Source of the DNA: Clostridiales bacterium
GTDB taxonomy: Bacteria > Bacillota > Clostridia > Lachnospirales > Lachnospiraceae
Assembly (NCBI GenBank): GCA_012520645.1
Contig: JAAYNV010000022.1
Span: 1 to 33,266 of the forward strand
Reading direction: 5' to 3'
DNA length: 33,266 bases
Part shown: positions 1-8,800 of the stretch, piece by piece
How the letters are laid out: each line of letters starts with the position of its first letter
Position numbering within the stretch: the first letter of the stretch is position 1
The notes under the pieces: model-generated
Database searches by the model: none
The model's input: the letters and a program-made list of their open reading frames with translations, nothing else
What the model was told of the DNA's origin: nothing
Program-made: the position numbers and the translations under genes

Positions 1-102
1 CAGTTCTTTTTCGTGCTGTCAAGGGTGGCGATAGCTTACCTCAGACTAAAATATCTGCAATTATCAAGGTTCATCTGAGCCTTTTTTCTTTGCCCAGTTT
101 TT
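1..102. other. Left edge, no gene recognised; possible mobile-element junction
   Basis: No recognisable protein is encoded here in any frame. On the + strand a frame stays open from the window edge to about position 78, but its translation resembles nothing I know. The adjoining radical SAM gene departs from its family's usual C-terminus at about positions 115-130, so this stretch may be the end of an inserted element or another rearrangement. No inverted repeat or target duplication can be checked, because the far side is outside the window. Confidence 0.3.
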
Positions 103-1248
103 TCATAGGTCATTTGACACTATCCTTAAGTGTTCAAAGGTAAGGCTGCCGTTTTTTCTTGCCCGCACGATTCTTTGCGCACTTTTCACACCGATTCCCG
201 GTATTCTGAGCAGCATTTCATAATCCGCCCGGTTGATTTCAACCGGAAAAAATTCCAGATGTCTGAGGGCCCAATCGCATTTTGGATCTAGCAGCACATT
301 AAAATTCGGTCTTTTTTCGCTCAACAGCTCGTCTGCCTCAAATCCATAAAAACGAAGCAAGAAGTCCGCCTGATACAGCCTGTGTTCCCGCAGCAAAGGC
401 GGTCCGCCCGGCAGAGCCGGAAGCTCCTTATCCTCGTTTACATGGACAAACGCGGAATAGAATACCCTCTTCATGCCAAATTTTTGATAAAGATTTTCTG
501 CAACAGACATAATCTGATAATCAGTCTCCGGCGTAGCACCTATAATCATCTGGGTACTCTGACCAGCCGGAACAAACTTCGGAGCATGCCGGTATTTCAC
601 CACTTCATTTTTATTCTCCACAATCCCGTTCTGAATCAGGCGCATCGGTGTCAGAATATTTTTCCGATGCTTATTGGGGGCAAGCCTTCTAAGTCCATCC
701 GCTGTTGGCAGTTCCAGATTCACACTCATCCGGTCTGCTAAAAGTCCGGTCTTGTAAATAAGTTCTTTTGCTGCCCCCGGTATTGCTTTGACATGAATAT
801 AGCCTTGAAACCTGTGCTTTGTACGGAGCAGGAGCACTGTGCGGTAGATCATCTCCATCGTAATATCCGGACTTCCCAATATTCCCGAACTAAGGAACAG
901 TCCCTCTATATAATTTCTCCGATAGAACTGCATCGTAAGCTCACATAATTCCTCCGGTGAGAAAGCAGCTCTCGGCACATCGTTCGTTCTACGGTTCAGA
1001 CAATATTTACAGTCATAAATACATTCATTGGTGAGCAGTACCTTTAGTAGTGAAATACAACGTCCATCTGCCGAAAAGCTATGACAGATACCACCGGAGA
1101 AGGTATTTCCGATTCCGGTTCCGTCCCCCCTTCTCTCTACGCCGCTTGATGTGCAGGACACATCATACTTTGCCGCATCTGCCAAAATCCCAAGCTTTTC
1201 CATTGTTGTCATACTCTGTCCGCTATATTTTTCCATCCGGTACTCCAC
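103..1248 (-). CDS. Putative DNA modification/repair radical SAM protein, C-terminus probably truncated
   Basis: This is a radical SAM enzyme of the type usually annotated as putative DNA modification/repair protein and commonly paired with a uracil-DNA-glycosylase-like partner. The 4Fe-4S/SAM motif CIYDCKYC (Cys 76, 80 and 83 from the chosen start) is intact. The N-terminus carries the family-like stretch LGILADAAKYDVSC. The C-terminal part contains a helix-hairpin-helix DNA-binding motif, RIPGIGVKSAQRI. The reading frame is open upstream to 1527, but I place the start at GTG 1248: it follows GGAGG with good spacing and lies downstream of a promoter and a LexA-like box. ATG 1236 is the alternative. 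After FEHLR the protein ends in six unrelated residues, whereas relatives (from memory) continue for tens of residues. The partner gene is not in the window. Family assignment is firm; the DNA substrate is unknown. Confidence 0.85.
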   Translation of the reverse strand: MEYRMEKYSGQSMTTMEKLGILADAAKYDVSCTSSGVERRGDGTGIGNTFSGGICHSFSADGRCISLLKVLLTNECIYDCKYCLNRRTNDVPRAAFSPEELCELTMQFYRRNYIEGLFLSSGILGSPDITMEMIYRTVLLLRTKHRFQGYIHVKAIPGAAKELIYKTGLLADRMSVNLELPTADGLRRLAPNKHRKNILTPMRLIQNGIVENKNEVVKYRHAPKFVPAGQSTQMIIGATPETDYQIMSVAENLYQKFGMKRVFYSAFVHVNEDKELPALPGGPPLLREHRLYQADFLLRFYGFEADELLSEKRPNFNVLLDPKCDWALRHLEFFPVEINRADYEMLLRIPGIGVKSAQRIVRARKNGSLTFEHLRIVSNDL

Positions 1249-1271
1249 TGTTTCACCACCTCCATGTTTAT

Positions 1272-1285
1272 AGAACATTTGTTCG
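1272..1285 (-). promoter_or_regulatory. LexA (SOS) box, perfect match
   Basis: On the minus strand the site reads CGAACAAATGTTCT, which fits the Firmicutes LexA/DinR consensus CGAACRNRYGTTYC at every defined position except the last base. It sits just downstream of the -10 element of the radical SAM gene and upstream of its start, a position where a repressor would block transcription. The regulator's identity is inferred from the site alone. Confidence 0.75.
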
Positions 1286-1290
1286 TTTCT

Positions 1291-1319
1291 ATAATACCAT
1301 GTGCCTTCCGAAAGTGCAA
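1291..1319 (-). promoter_or_regulatory. SigA-type promoter of the radical SAM gene
   Basis: On the minus strand, -35 TTGCAC (1319-1314) and -10 TATTAT (1296-1291) are separated by exactly 17 bases. Transcription would start near 1284, inside or next to the LexA-like box. This rules out the more upstream start codons of the open frame. Confidence 0.65.
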
Positions 1320-1328
1320 TAGTTTTTT

Positions 1329-1342
1329 CGAACATTTGTTTT
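1329..1342 (-). promoter_or_regulatory. Second, weaker LexA-like box
   Basis: The minus strand reads AAAACAAATGTTCG. It shares the ACAAATGTTC core of the site at 1272-1285 but has two mismatches in the left half. It lies just upstream of the -35 element, so the promoter is bracketed by two sites about 57 bases apart centre to centre. It could be an auxiliary operator. Confidence 0.5.
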
Positions 1343-1418
1343 GTCATCTTATGCAAGGCCCCTTTTCCTGCTCCCCTAATTCTTCCCACGTTTCTTTCGC
1401 AAAAAACTGAATTATTGC

Positions 1419-1448
1419 TTGCAAATTCCAATAAAAAGCGTTTAAATA
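1419..1448 (+). promoter_or_regulatory. Probable asnA promoter
   Basis: TTGCAA at 1419-1424 is followed after 17-18 bases by TTAAAT/TAAATA at 1442-1448. This is about 40 bases upstream of the asnA start. The elements are reasonable but not perfect matches to the SigA consensus. Confidence 0.45.
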
Positions 1449-1488
1449 GTATATGGTAGAAAATGAACCAGATAGGAGTATGAAAGCA

Positions 1489-2499
1489 ATGAGCCAGATC
1501 AAAATACCAAACGGATATCAATCGCATCTGAATCTATATGATACACAGATCGGTATTAAGACAGTGAAAGATTTTTTCCAGAATCTGCTTGCGGAACGCC
1601 TGAACCTTCTGCGTGTATCCGCCCCTCTTTTTGTAGAGCCTGCCTCCGGTCTGAACGACAACTTAAGCGGTGTGGAGCGCCCGGTTTCTTTTGGCATCAA
1701 AGAGCAGGACGATGCTGAGGCAGAAATTGTCCACTCTCTTGCAAAATGGAAACGTTATGCCTTAAAAAAATACGGTTTTTCTAACGACGAAGGTCTTTAT
1801 ACGGATATGAATGCAATCCGCCGTGACGAGGAGACTGACAATATCCACTCCATCTTTGTCGATCAATGGGATTGGGAAAAAATTATTTCCAAAGAAGAGC
1901 GGACACTTGATACCCTGATGGAGACGGTAAAATCCGTTTATAAAGTGCTTCGCAAAACGGAAAAGTATATGGCAATCCGCTATGATTACATAGAAGAGAT
2001 TCTTCCGCATGACATTTTCTTTGTCACAACGCAGGAATTAGAGAACATGTTTCCGGATAATACTCCGAAGGAACGCGAGTATTATATTGCAAAAGCAAAA
2101 GGGGCTGTCTGCATCATGCAGATTGGTGATCTTCTGGAATCCGGTGAACGTCATGACGGTCGTGCGCCGGACTATGATGACTGGGCATTGAATGCGGATA
2201 TTGTCGTATATTATCCTGTTCTGGACTGCGCACTGGAACTTTCTTCCATGGGTATCCGTGTCGATAAAGACTCCCTGCTCGCCCAGTTAGAAAAAGCGGG
2301 CTGCCCGGAGCGTGCAAATCTTCCGTTCCAGAAGGCTATTTTAAATGAAGAACTTCCCTATACCATTGGCGGCGGAATCGGTCAGTCCCGTATCTGTATG
2401 TTCTTCCTGCGGAAAGCCCATATCGGTGAAGTACAGTGTTCCCTGTGGCCGAAGGATATTATGGATCAGGCAAAAGCCAACGGCATACAGCTTCTGTAA
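1489..2499 (+). CDS. asnA: Aspartate--ammonia ligase (asparagine synthetase A)
   Basis: AsnA makes asparagine from aspartate, ammonia and ATP in the cytoplasm. It has a class II aminoacyl-tRNA-synthetase-like fold. The 336-residue product matches the usual AsnA length of about 330. Recognisable parts are the N-terminal VKDFFQNLLAERLNL region, the ERPVSF segment, QWDWEK, and the C-terminal GGGIGQSR motif, which carries the ATP-binding arginine. The frame is open from 1453, but AGGAG at 1474-1478 is correctly spaced only for ATG 1489, and AsnA proteins begin there. The gene is divergent from the LexA-boxed radical SAM gene and convergent with the dipeptidase, with which it shares a terminator. 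Confidence 0.96.
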   Translation: MSQIKIPNGYQSHLNLYDTQIGIKTVKDFFQNLLAERLNLLRVSAPLFVEPASGLNDNLSGVERPVSFGIKEQDDAEAEIVHSLAKWKRYALKKYGFSNDEGLYTDMNAIRRDEETDNIHSIFVDQWDWEKIISKEERTLDTLMETVKSVYKVLRKTEKYMAIRYDYIEEILPHDIFFVTTQELENMFPDNTPKEREYYIAKAKGAVCIMQIGDLLESGERHDGRAPDYDDWALNADIVVYYPVLDCALELSSMGIRVDKDSLLAQLEKAGCPERANLPFQKAILNEELPYTIGGGIGQSRICMFFLRKAHIGEVQCSLWPKDIMDQAKANGIQLL

Positions 2500-2505
2500 A
2501 AACAG

Positions 2506-2542
2506 TACCGGGAAGTAGGGTCTAACACAGTACTTCCCGGTA
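2506..2542. terminator. Two-way terminator between asnA and the dipeptidase
   Basis: TACCGGGAAGTA (2506-2517) pairs perfectly with TACTTCCCGGTA (2531-2542) around a 13-base loop. A run of five T follows on the minus strand, so it suits termination of the dipeptidase gene best. The right arm lies inside the last codons of that gene. On the + strand it follows asnA directly but has no good T-run. Confidence 0.7.
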
Positions 2543-3487
2543 AACTCTTAATACATTTTCCCCCATCACCGCATCAATCATGGATGATTTCCATCCTTTT
2601 TTCTGCAAAGACCAAATAAGTCTATCTATGGCAGAGACATCCGGCAGCGCCCGGTTGTCCGGTATACCGTCAAAGTCACTTCCAAGTCCCAGACAGCCAA
2701 TTCCTCCTACCTTTCTGATGTGCTCTGCATGACATATGACCGCATCCAATATATTTTCCTTTGTTCTTTGCCTTTCTGACAATCCTGTCAGAAAATCTTC
2801 ACAGAAATTGAGTCCAATGACACCACCTCTTTCTGCCAGTTTCCGTATCATATCGTCTGTCATATTCCGCACTACCGGACAGATTTTCCTTGCATTGGAA
2901 TGGCTCGCCACGAACGGCTTCTTCGTATGGGACAGGACATCATAAAACCCTGCATCTGACAGATGAGACACATCCGGTATCATTCCAAGACTTTCCATTT
3001 CCTCCAAAAAAAGAATGCCTGTTTCTGTCAGTCCATGTGTCGTATCCGGTGTCAGAAAGTCAGATCCAAGATTCGGATACCCCAGCTCATTCGGATAATT
3101 CCATGTTATAGTAAGCATCCGTGCGCCGCACCTGTATAATTCCTGAAGCTTCGACACTTCTCCCTTACAGACCGCCCCCTCCTCTATGGTCAGAAGTGCT
3201 GACATCTTTCCATCCTTTTCATTTCGCACAAAATCCTCATAAGTATATACCGGCGCAATCCATTGCTGATTTTTCTGGAGTTCTCTGTCATACAGCTTCG
3301 TCAGCTCCATGACAGCTGCAAACGTATCCTCCACCTTTTCCCGATTGATAAACAGGGCAAAATTCTGGAGACTGCAGCCTGCCTTTTTCATCCTCTTTAA
3401 ATCAACATGTCCTTCGTTTTCCTGCAAATCCCCTCTGCTTTCATAGAGTCTGCTGATCGTATCACAGTGCATATCCACAATGTGCAT
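2522..3487 (-). CDS. Membrane dipeptidase family (peptidase M19)
   Basis: A zinc metallopeptidase of family M19 (renal dipeptidase type), expected to hydrolyse dipeptides. The metal and active-site residues are visible: the HxD pair in DMHCDT (H7, D9), the bridging glutamate in LTIEEGAV (about 102-103), histidines in DVSHLSDAG (175) and ASHSNAR (196), and the aspartate in LGSDFDG (271). At 321 residues it has the usual bacterial length. The frame is open to 3640, but ATG 3487 follows AAAGGAAGAGG and begins directly at the conserved IVDMHCDT strand. No signal peptide is visible, so it is probably cytoplasmic despite the family name. It is transcribed alone. Confidence 0.92.
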   Translation of the reverse strand: MHIVDMHCDTISRLYESRGDLQENEGHVDLKRMKKAGCSLQNFALFINREKVEDTFAAVMELTKLYDRELQKNQQWIAPVYTYEDFVRNEKDGKMSALLTIEEGAVCKGEVSKLQELYRCGARMLTITWNYPNELGYPNLGSDFLTPDTTHGLTETGILFLEEMESLGMIPDVSHLSDAGFYDVLSHTKKPFVASHSNARKICPVVRNMTDDMIRKLAERGGVIGLNFCEDFLTGLSERQRTKENILDAVICHAEHIRKVGGIGCLGLGSDFDGIPDNRALPDVSAIDRLIWSLQKKGWKSSMIDAVMGENVLRVYREVLC

Positions 3488-3554
3488 CGTTTTCCTCTTC
3501 CTTTCTCCATTCCTTCGTTTTACATGAATTATTTTATTCTTTTGTCTGCCAATA

Positions 3555-3560
3555 ATTATA
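3555..3560 (-). promoter_or_regulatory. Possible -10 element of the dipeptidase gene
   Basis: The minus strand carries a perfect TATAAT about 70 bases upstream of the dipeptidase start. No convincing -35 is found at 16-18 bases. The whole intergenic stretch is very AT-rich, so this may be chance. Confidence 0.3.
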
Positions 3561-3608
3561 TTTTCAAAATATTTGCAGATAATTATTATTTTATATTCCG
3601 TTCTATGA

Positions 3609-3614
3609 TATAAT
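3609..3614 (+). promoter_or_regulatory. Possible -10 element of the cytidylate-kinase-like gene
   Basis: A perfect TATAAT lies about 70 bases upstream of the start at 3683. No good -35 is present, only an AT-rich stretch. It faces away from the dipeptidase promoter. Confidence 0.35.
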
Positions 3615-3682
3615 ATTAATACAAAATGCAGGGCTTGCAATCCCTAAATCCAAACAAATTCCTTTTGAAAGGAGGTCTGTCT

Positions 3683-4285
3683 ATGTATCGCATCATAACA
3701 ATCGAACGTGAATATGCCAGTGGCGGCAGTGAAATCGGAAAGCAGCTCGCCAAGGAACTAAACTGTACACTCTATGACCGCAACATTCTGGTCATGGCAG
3801 CAGCGCGGCTTGAGATTCCACCCTCCTACATGGAAAACCTCGAAGAAACCGGTCCCGGCACTATCCTGTTTAACCTTTCCCGCACCGTTCTCGGCGGCTC
3901 CATCCGCAAGGAGGATAATATTCCTCTTGCAGAACGTCTCTTTCTCGCTGAAAAGGAGATCGTGGAAGAAATCGTTCAAAAGGAATGCTGCATTATCATT
4001 GGAAGAGCCGCAGGATATCTGCTCAAAGACCATAAAGACTGTCTCCGCATTTTCATCCATGCAGACCATGACTGCCGTTTGAAACGTGCTATCGAGCGGG
4101 AAGGCTGTGCTCCGGCAGACGCGGAAGCCGTGCTGAAAAAGAACGACAAAAGGCGGCGAAGCTTCTACGAATACCACACCTCCCTCACCTGGGGCAACCG
4201 GGCTGATTTTGACCTGTGTTTAAACAGCAGCCGCCTTGGCATCGGAAAATGTGTAGATATTATCCGGGAAGCGGTACAAACCTAG
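3683..4285 (+). CDS. Cytidylate-kinase-like family protein
   Basis: A 200-residue P-loop protein of the cytidylate-kinase-like (AAA_26) family common in Clostridia. The N-terminus has the family nucleotide-binding segment EREYASGGSEIGKQLA, which replaces the canonical GxxGxGKS/T loop. A central IIGRAAGYLLK segment and the arginine/lysine-rich lid region KNDKRRRSFYEYHT follow. ATG 3683 is chosen over the open-frame start 3626 because GAAAGGAGG precedes it and homologues start at MYRIITI. The true substrate of this subfamily is not established, and a genuine CMP kinase role should not be assumed. It stands alone, facing gltD across a shared terminator. Confidence 0.85.
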   Translation: MYRIITIEREYASGGSEIGKQLAKELNCTLYDRNILVMAAARLEIPPSYMENLEETGPGTILFNLSRTVLGGSIRKEDNIPLAERLFLAEKEIVEEIVQKECCIIIGRAAGYLLKDHKDCLRIFIHADHDCRLKRAIEREGCAPADAEAVLKKNDKRRRSFYEYHTSLTWGNRADFDLCLNSSRLGIGKCVDIIREAVQT

Positions 4286-4317
4286 GCTCCGCGCCCTTTC
4301 CTGTAATTAAAAAGCAT

Positions 4318-4345
4318 CAGGGAGAGTTCTTCCGAACTCTCCCTG
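4318..4345. terminator. Two-way terminator between the kinase-like gene and gltD
   Basis: CAGGGAGAGTTC (4318-4329) pairs perfectly with GAACTCTCCCTG (4334-4345) around a TTCC tetraloop. On the minus strand the stem is followed by CTTTTTAATT, a usable U-tract for the gltBD transcript. On the + strand the downstream tract is weaker (TATATTTCC). Confidence 0.75.
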
Positions 4346-4380
4346 TATATTTCCTATACGAGCTAAATCTATGCTATTTT

Positions 4381-5874
4381 TTACTGAATCACCATATTCG
4401 TATAACCCATCAGGCTCTCACCCACTGCTCTTGCTGCCTCTCTTCCTTCACGGATTGCCCATACGACTAAGGACTGCCCTCTGTGCATATCACCCGCGGT
4501 AAATACATTTTCCACGTTTGTCTTATATCCGCCCGGAGCCGTCGCCACATTAGTTCTCTGGTTGATGTCCACCCTGAAAGCATCAGTCACATATTTCTGA
4601 CTGCCAAGAAAGCCTGCTGCAATCAGCACAATTTCCGCTTCCAGTACCTTCTCGCTGCCTGCGACCTCCTTCCAGTTCATGCGCCCGGTCTTCTCATCCT
4701 TCTCCCATGCAAGCTGTACGATTTTGACACCCTTTAAGTTACCGTTCTTGTCCTTGATAAACTCCTTTACCGTAGACTCGTAGATGCGCGGATCATGTCC
4801 GAATACGGCAATCGCTTCCTCCTGACCGTAATCGGTCTTGCATACCTTTGGCCACTCCGGCCACGGATTGTTCTCCGCACGCTCATCGGGCGCCTTCGGC
4901 ATCATCTCAATCTGGGTTACAGACTTGCAGCCATGGCGGATCACGGTTCCCACACAGTCATTTCCGGTGTCTCCGCCGCCGATGATAATAACGTTTTTAC
5001 CCTTGGTATTCACATAATTTCCATCCTTAAAGTCAGAATCCAACAGACTTTTTGTATTCCGGCTTAAGAAATCCACTGCAAAGTAAATTCCTTTGGCATC
5101 TCTGCCCGGTGCCTGAATCTCTCTCGGGTTGGAGGCTCCACAGGCTAAGATGACACGGTCATATTCCGCTAAAAGCTTCGCTGCCTTTATGTCCTTACCG
5201 ACATCGGTATTCGTCACAAAGGTCACACCCTCCTCTTCCATGATCTTAACCTTACGCTCAATGATTCTCTTTTCCAGTTTCATATTCGGAATGCCGTACA
5301 TCAACAGCCCGCCCACACGGTCATGCCTTTCATAGACGGTAACAAAATGCCCTCTTTTATTGAGCTGGTCTGCTGCTGCCAGACCGGCAGGACCACTGCC
5401 AATAATCGCCACCTTCTTGCCGGTGCGTACCTTCGGCGGATTTGCTTTTGCATAACCCTGCTCATAGGCATTTTCGATAATCGCATATTCATTTTCCTTT
5501 GTGGAAACCGGATCTCCGTTCAGCCCACATGTACATGCCGCCTCACAGAGTGCCGGACACACCCTGGAAGTAAATTCCGGAAAATTATTTGTCTTCTTCA
5601 AGCGGTTATAAGCCTCCCGCCAGTTTCCCGTATAGACCAGATCGTTCCATTCCGGCACCAGATTGTGTAACGGACAGCCGGACGCCATTCCGCAGATCAT
5701 CATACCCGCCTGACAGAACGGAACACCGCACTCCATACACCGTGCCCCCTGAAGCCTCTGCTTATCCATCGGGAGATGCTCATGGAATTCGTTAAAATGT
5801 GCAATTCTGGATTTCGGTGCTTCCGCTTTGGAAACCACTCTTTCATATTCTAAAAATCCTGTCGGTTTTCCCAT
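4381..5874 (-). CDS. gltD: Glutamate synthase small subunit (NAD(P)H-oxidising)
   Basis: GltD passes electrons from NAD(P)H through FAD and Fe-S clusters to the large subunit, which makes two glutamates from glutamine and 2-oxoglutarate. The 497-residue product has N-terminal cysteine clusters (CMECGVPFC, CPLHN and CPALCEAACTCG), an FAD-binding IIGSGPAGLAAA and a second nucleotide-binding IIGGGDTGNDC. It ends in the FAD-contacting FTAGDMHRGQSLVVWAI region. ATG 5874 follows AAAGGAG; the open frame runs on to 5907 without a better start. It begins 13 bases after the gltB stop, so the two are one operon. Confidence 0.97.
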   Translation of the reverse strand: MGKPTGFLEYERVVSKAEAPKSRIAHFNEFHEHLPMDKQRLQGARCMECGVPFCQAGMMICGMASGCPLHNLVPEWNDLVYTGNWREAYNRLKKTNNFPEFTSRVCPALCEAACTCGLNGDPVSTKENEYAIIENAYEQGYAKANPPKVRTGKKVAIIGSGPAGLAAADQLNKRGHFVTVYERHDRVGGLLMYGIPNMKLEKRIIERKVKIMEEEGVTFVTNTDVGKDIKAAKLLAEYDRVILACGASNPREIQAPGRDAKGIYFAVDFLSRNTKSLLDSDFKDGNYVNTKGKNVIIIGGGDTGNDCVGTVIRHGCKSVTQIEMMPKAPDERAENNPWPEWPKVCKTDYGQEEAIAVFGHDPRIYESTVKEFIKDKNGNLKGVKIVQLAWEKDEKTGRMNWKEVAGSEKVLEAEIVLIAAGFLGSQKYVTDAFRVDINQRTNVATAPGGYKTNVENVFTAGDMHRGQSLVVWAIREGREAARAVGESLMGYTNMVIQ

Positions 5875-5887
5875 TTTGTTTCTCCTT

Positions 5888-8800
5888 TCAAGATCTTGTA
5901 TTCGCATAAAATGCTTCGATCTGTGCCTGTTCTGCGCTTAAGCCCTTCTCCTCCATCTGTACGATGGTCTTTAACATACGCTCATAGTCATGCGGAATGA
6001 TCTTCTTGAACTTCGGCAGATACTCTCCGAAATTATCCAGAATCTCTTTTCCCTTTGCAGAATTGGTATAGGCAACATGCTCTTTGATCATGTCCTTCAA
6101 TTCCAGTACGTCATACTTATTGGTCAGTTCATAGGAGGATACCATCTCCTTATTGAGACGGATATACAGGTCATTGTCTTCATCCAATACATAGGCAATA
6201 CCGCCACTCATACCTGCTGCAAAGTTCTTGCCGGTGCGTCCGAGCACTACGACACGTCCGCCCGTCATATATTCACAGCCATGGTCTCCGACACCTTCCA
6301 CGACTGCAATCGCACCAGAGTTACGCACACAGAATCGCTCACCTGCCACACCGTTTATAAAGACCTTGCCACTGGTCGCACCGTAGAGCGCCACGTTACC
6401 GACGATGATATTATCCTCCGCCTTAAAATGGCTGCCCTTCGGCGGATAAAGAATCAGCTTGCCGCCGGATAAGCCCTTGCCGAAATAGTCATTGCTGTCA
6501 CCGACAAGCTCCAGGGTCAGTCCCTTTGGAATAAAAGCACCGAAGCTCTGTCCGCCGGAGCCATTACACAGGACACGGTAGGTATCCTCTGCCACCTCAT
6601 CTCCGCACCGTCGCGTAATTTCAGAGCCGAGAATCGTACCGAAGGCACGGTCCGTATTTTTGACATCCACCTCAATACTTCTCTTCTGTCCGCTCTCCAT
6701 TGCCTTTTCCAGCTGTTTTACAAGCACTTTTTCATCCACGGTCTTTTCCAGTTCAAAATCATAGACCTGTTTCGGATCAAAGATTACCTTTTCCTTCATG
6801 CCTTCATAAGGATTTGCAAGAATGTAGCTTAAATCCACTTTCTTCCGACTCTCATCCAGATTGTCTCTTACCTTTAAAAACTCCGTACGGCCTACCAGCT
6901 CGTCAATGGTACGCACACCAAGCTTTGCCATATATTCCCGCAGTTCCTCTGCAATAAACCGCATAAAATTAATCACATATTCCGGTTTTCCCCGAAAACG
7001 CTTGCGAAGCTCCGGATTCTGTGTTGCCACACCAACCGGACAGGTATCAAGATTACATACCCGCATCATGACACAACCCATCGTTACAAGCGGTGCCGTA
7101 GCAAAGCCAAACTCTTCGGCTCCCAAAATGGCCGCGATTGCCACATCCCTGCCGCTCATCAGCTTACCGTCGGTCTCAATGCGGACTTTGTTTCGCAATC
7201 CATTCATAATAAGCGTCTGGTGTGTTTCCGCCAGTCCAAGCTCCCACGGAAGTCCCGCATTGTGGATGGAGTTTCTCGGCGCCGCTCCGGTTCCGCCATC
7301 ATAGCCGGACACAAGAATCACCTGTGCTCCTGCCTTTGCCACACCGGCAGCAACCGTTCCAACGCCCGCTTCGGATACGAGCTTCACGGAAATGCGGGCA
7401 TATTTATTGGCATTTTTTAAGTCATAAATAAGCTGTGCCAGATCCTCAATAGAATAAATATCGTGGTGCGGTGGCGGGGAAATCAGACCTACACCCGGTG
7501 TGGAATGTCTGGTCTTTGCAATCCATGGATAGACCTTTCCGCCCGGCAGATGTCCGCCTTCTCCCGGCTTTGCCCCCTGTGCCATCTTAATCTGGATTTC
7601 CTGTGCACTGACGAGATAACGGCTGGTCACACCGAAACGTCCACTGGCCACCCGCTTGATGGCAGAGCAGCGGTTCCGTCCATCCGCTCCTACGGTCAGA
7701 CGTTCAATATCCTCACCGCCTTCACCGGTATTGGACTTGCCATGCAGCTTATTCATCGCAATCGCCAGTGTCTCATGTGCTTCCTTAGAAATGGAACCAT
7801 AGGACATGGCACCTGTCTTAAAGCGGGTCACAATGGAATCTACACTCTCCACTTCTTCAATCGGAATGCCCTTCTTCGGATAGTTAAAATCCATCAGACC
7901 GCGCAGCGTCTTCACCGAATCCTCGTCGTTGACAAGCGCCGTATATTCTTTGAACATTGCATAGTCACCGCGCTTTGTGGATTCCTGCAGCAGATGGATC
8001 GTAGCAGGATTGTACATATGCTCATCCCCGCCGCTTCTCATCTTGTGATGTCCCGGGCTGTCCAGTGTCACATCGGTTGCCAGTCCGAGCGGATCAAATG
8101 CCTTGGAATGCAGATCATCCACCTGCTTTTCGATGTCCTTCAATGTCACGCCTCCGACACGGCATACCGTATTGGTAAAATATTTATTGACGACATCATA
8201 GTCGATACCGATTGCTTCAAAAATCTGTGCTCCCTGGTAGGGCTGAATCGTAGAAATTCCCATCTTCGAAGCAATTTTTACGATACCGTGGATAACCGCA
8301 TTGTTGTAATCATCCACTGCTGCATAGTAGTCCTTATCAAGCATATGGTTGTCGATCAGCTCCTTGATGGACTCCTGTGCCAGATAGGGGTTGATCGCAC
8401 AGGCACCATAGCCTAACAGCGTTGCAAAATGGTGTACCTCCCGCGGTTCCCCGGACTCTAAGATTAACGCCACACTCGTTCTCTTTTTTGTTTTGACAAG
8501 ATGCTGGTTCAGGGCAGAAACGGCGAGCAGGGACGGAATCGCCACATGGTTTTCATCCACACCACGATCCGATAAAATCATAATATTTACACCGTCACGA
8601 TAAGCCCTGTCCACTTCCACAAACAGACGGTCAATCGCCTTTTCCAGACTGGTATTCTTGTAATAGGTAATCGGAACAACTTCTACTTTAAAGCCGTCCG
8701 CCTTCATATTTTTGATCTTTAAAAGATCCGTATTGGTTAAGATCGGATTGTTGACCTTCAACACATTGCAGTTCTTCGGCGTCTCCTCTAATACATTTCC

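Noticed and set aside
1-130. IS256-like element end
   Set aside because: The sequence at about 110-125 vaguely recalls IS termini, but no transposase motif or second repeat is visible, so no family is named.
1249-1527. N-terminal extension of the radical SAM frame up to 1527
   Set aside because: The extension spans the promoter and both LexA-like boxes, runs into the asnA coding region, and has no family similarity.
3683-4285. Genuine cytidylate kinase (cmk)
   Set aside because: The canonical P-loop GKS/T is missing and replaced by the GGSEIGKQL form of the cytidylate-kinase-like family, so no cmk symbol is given.
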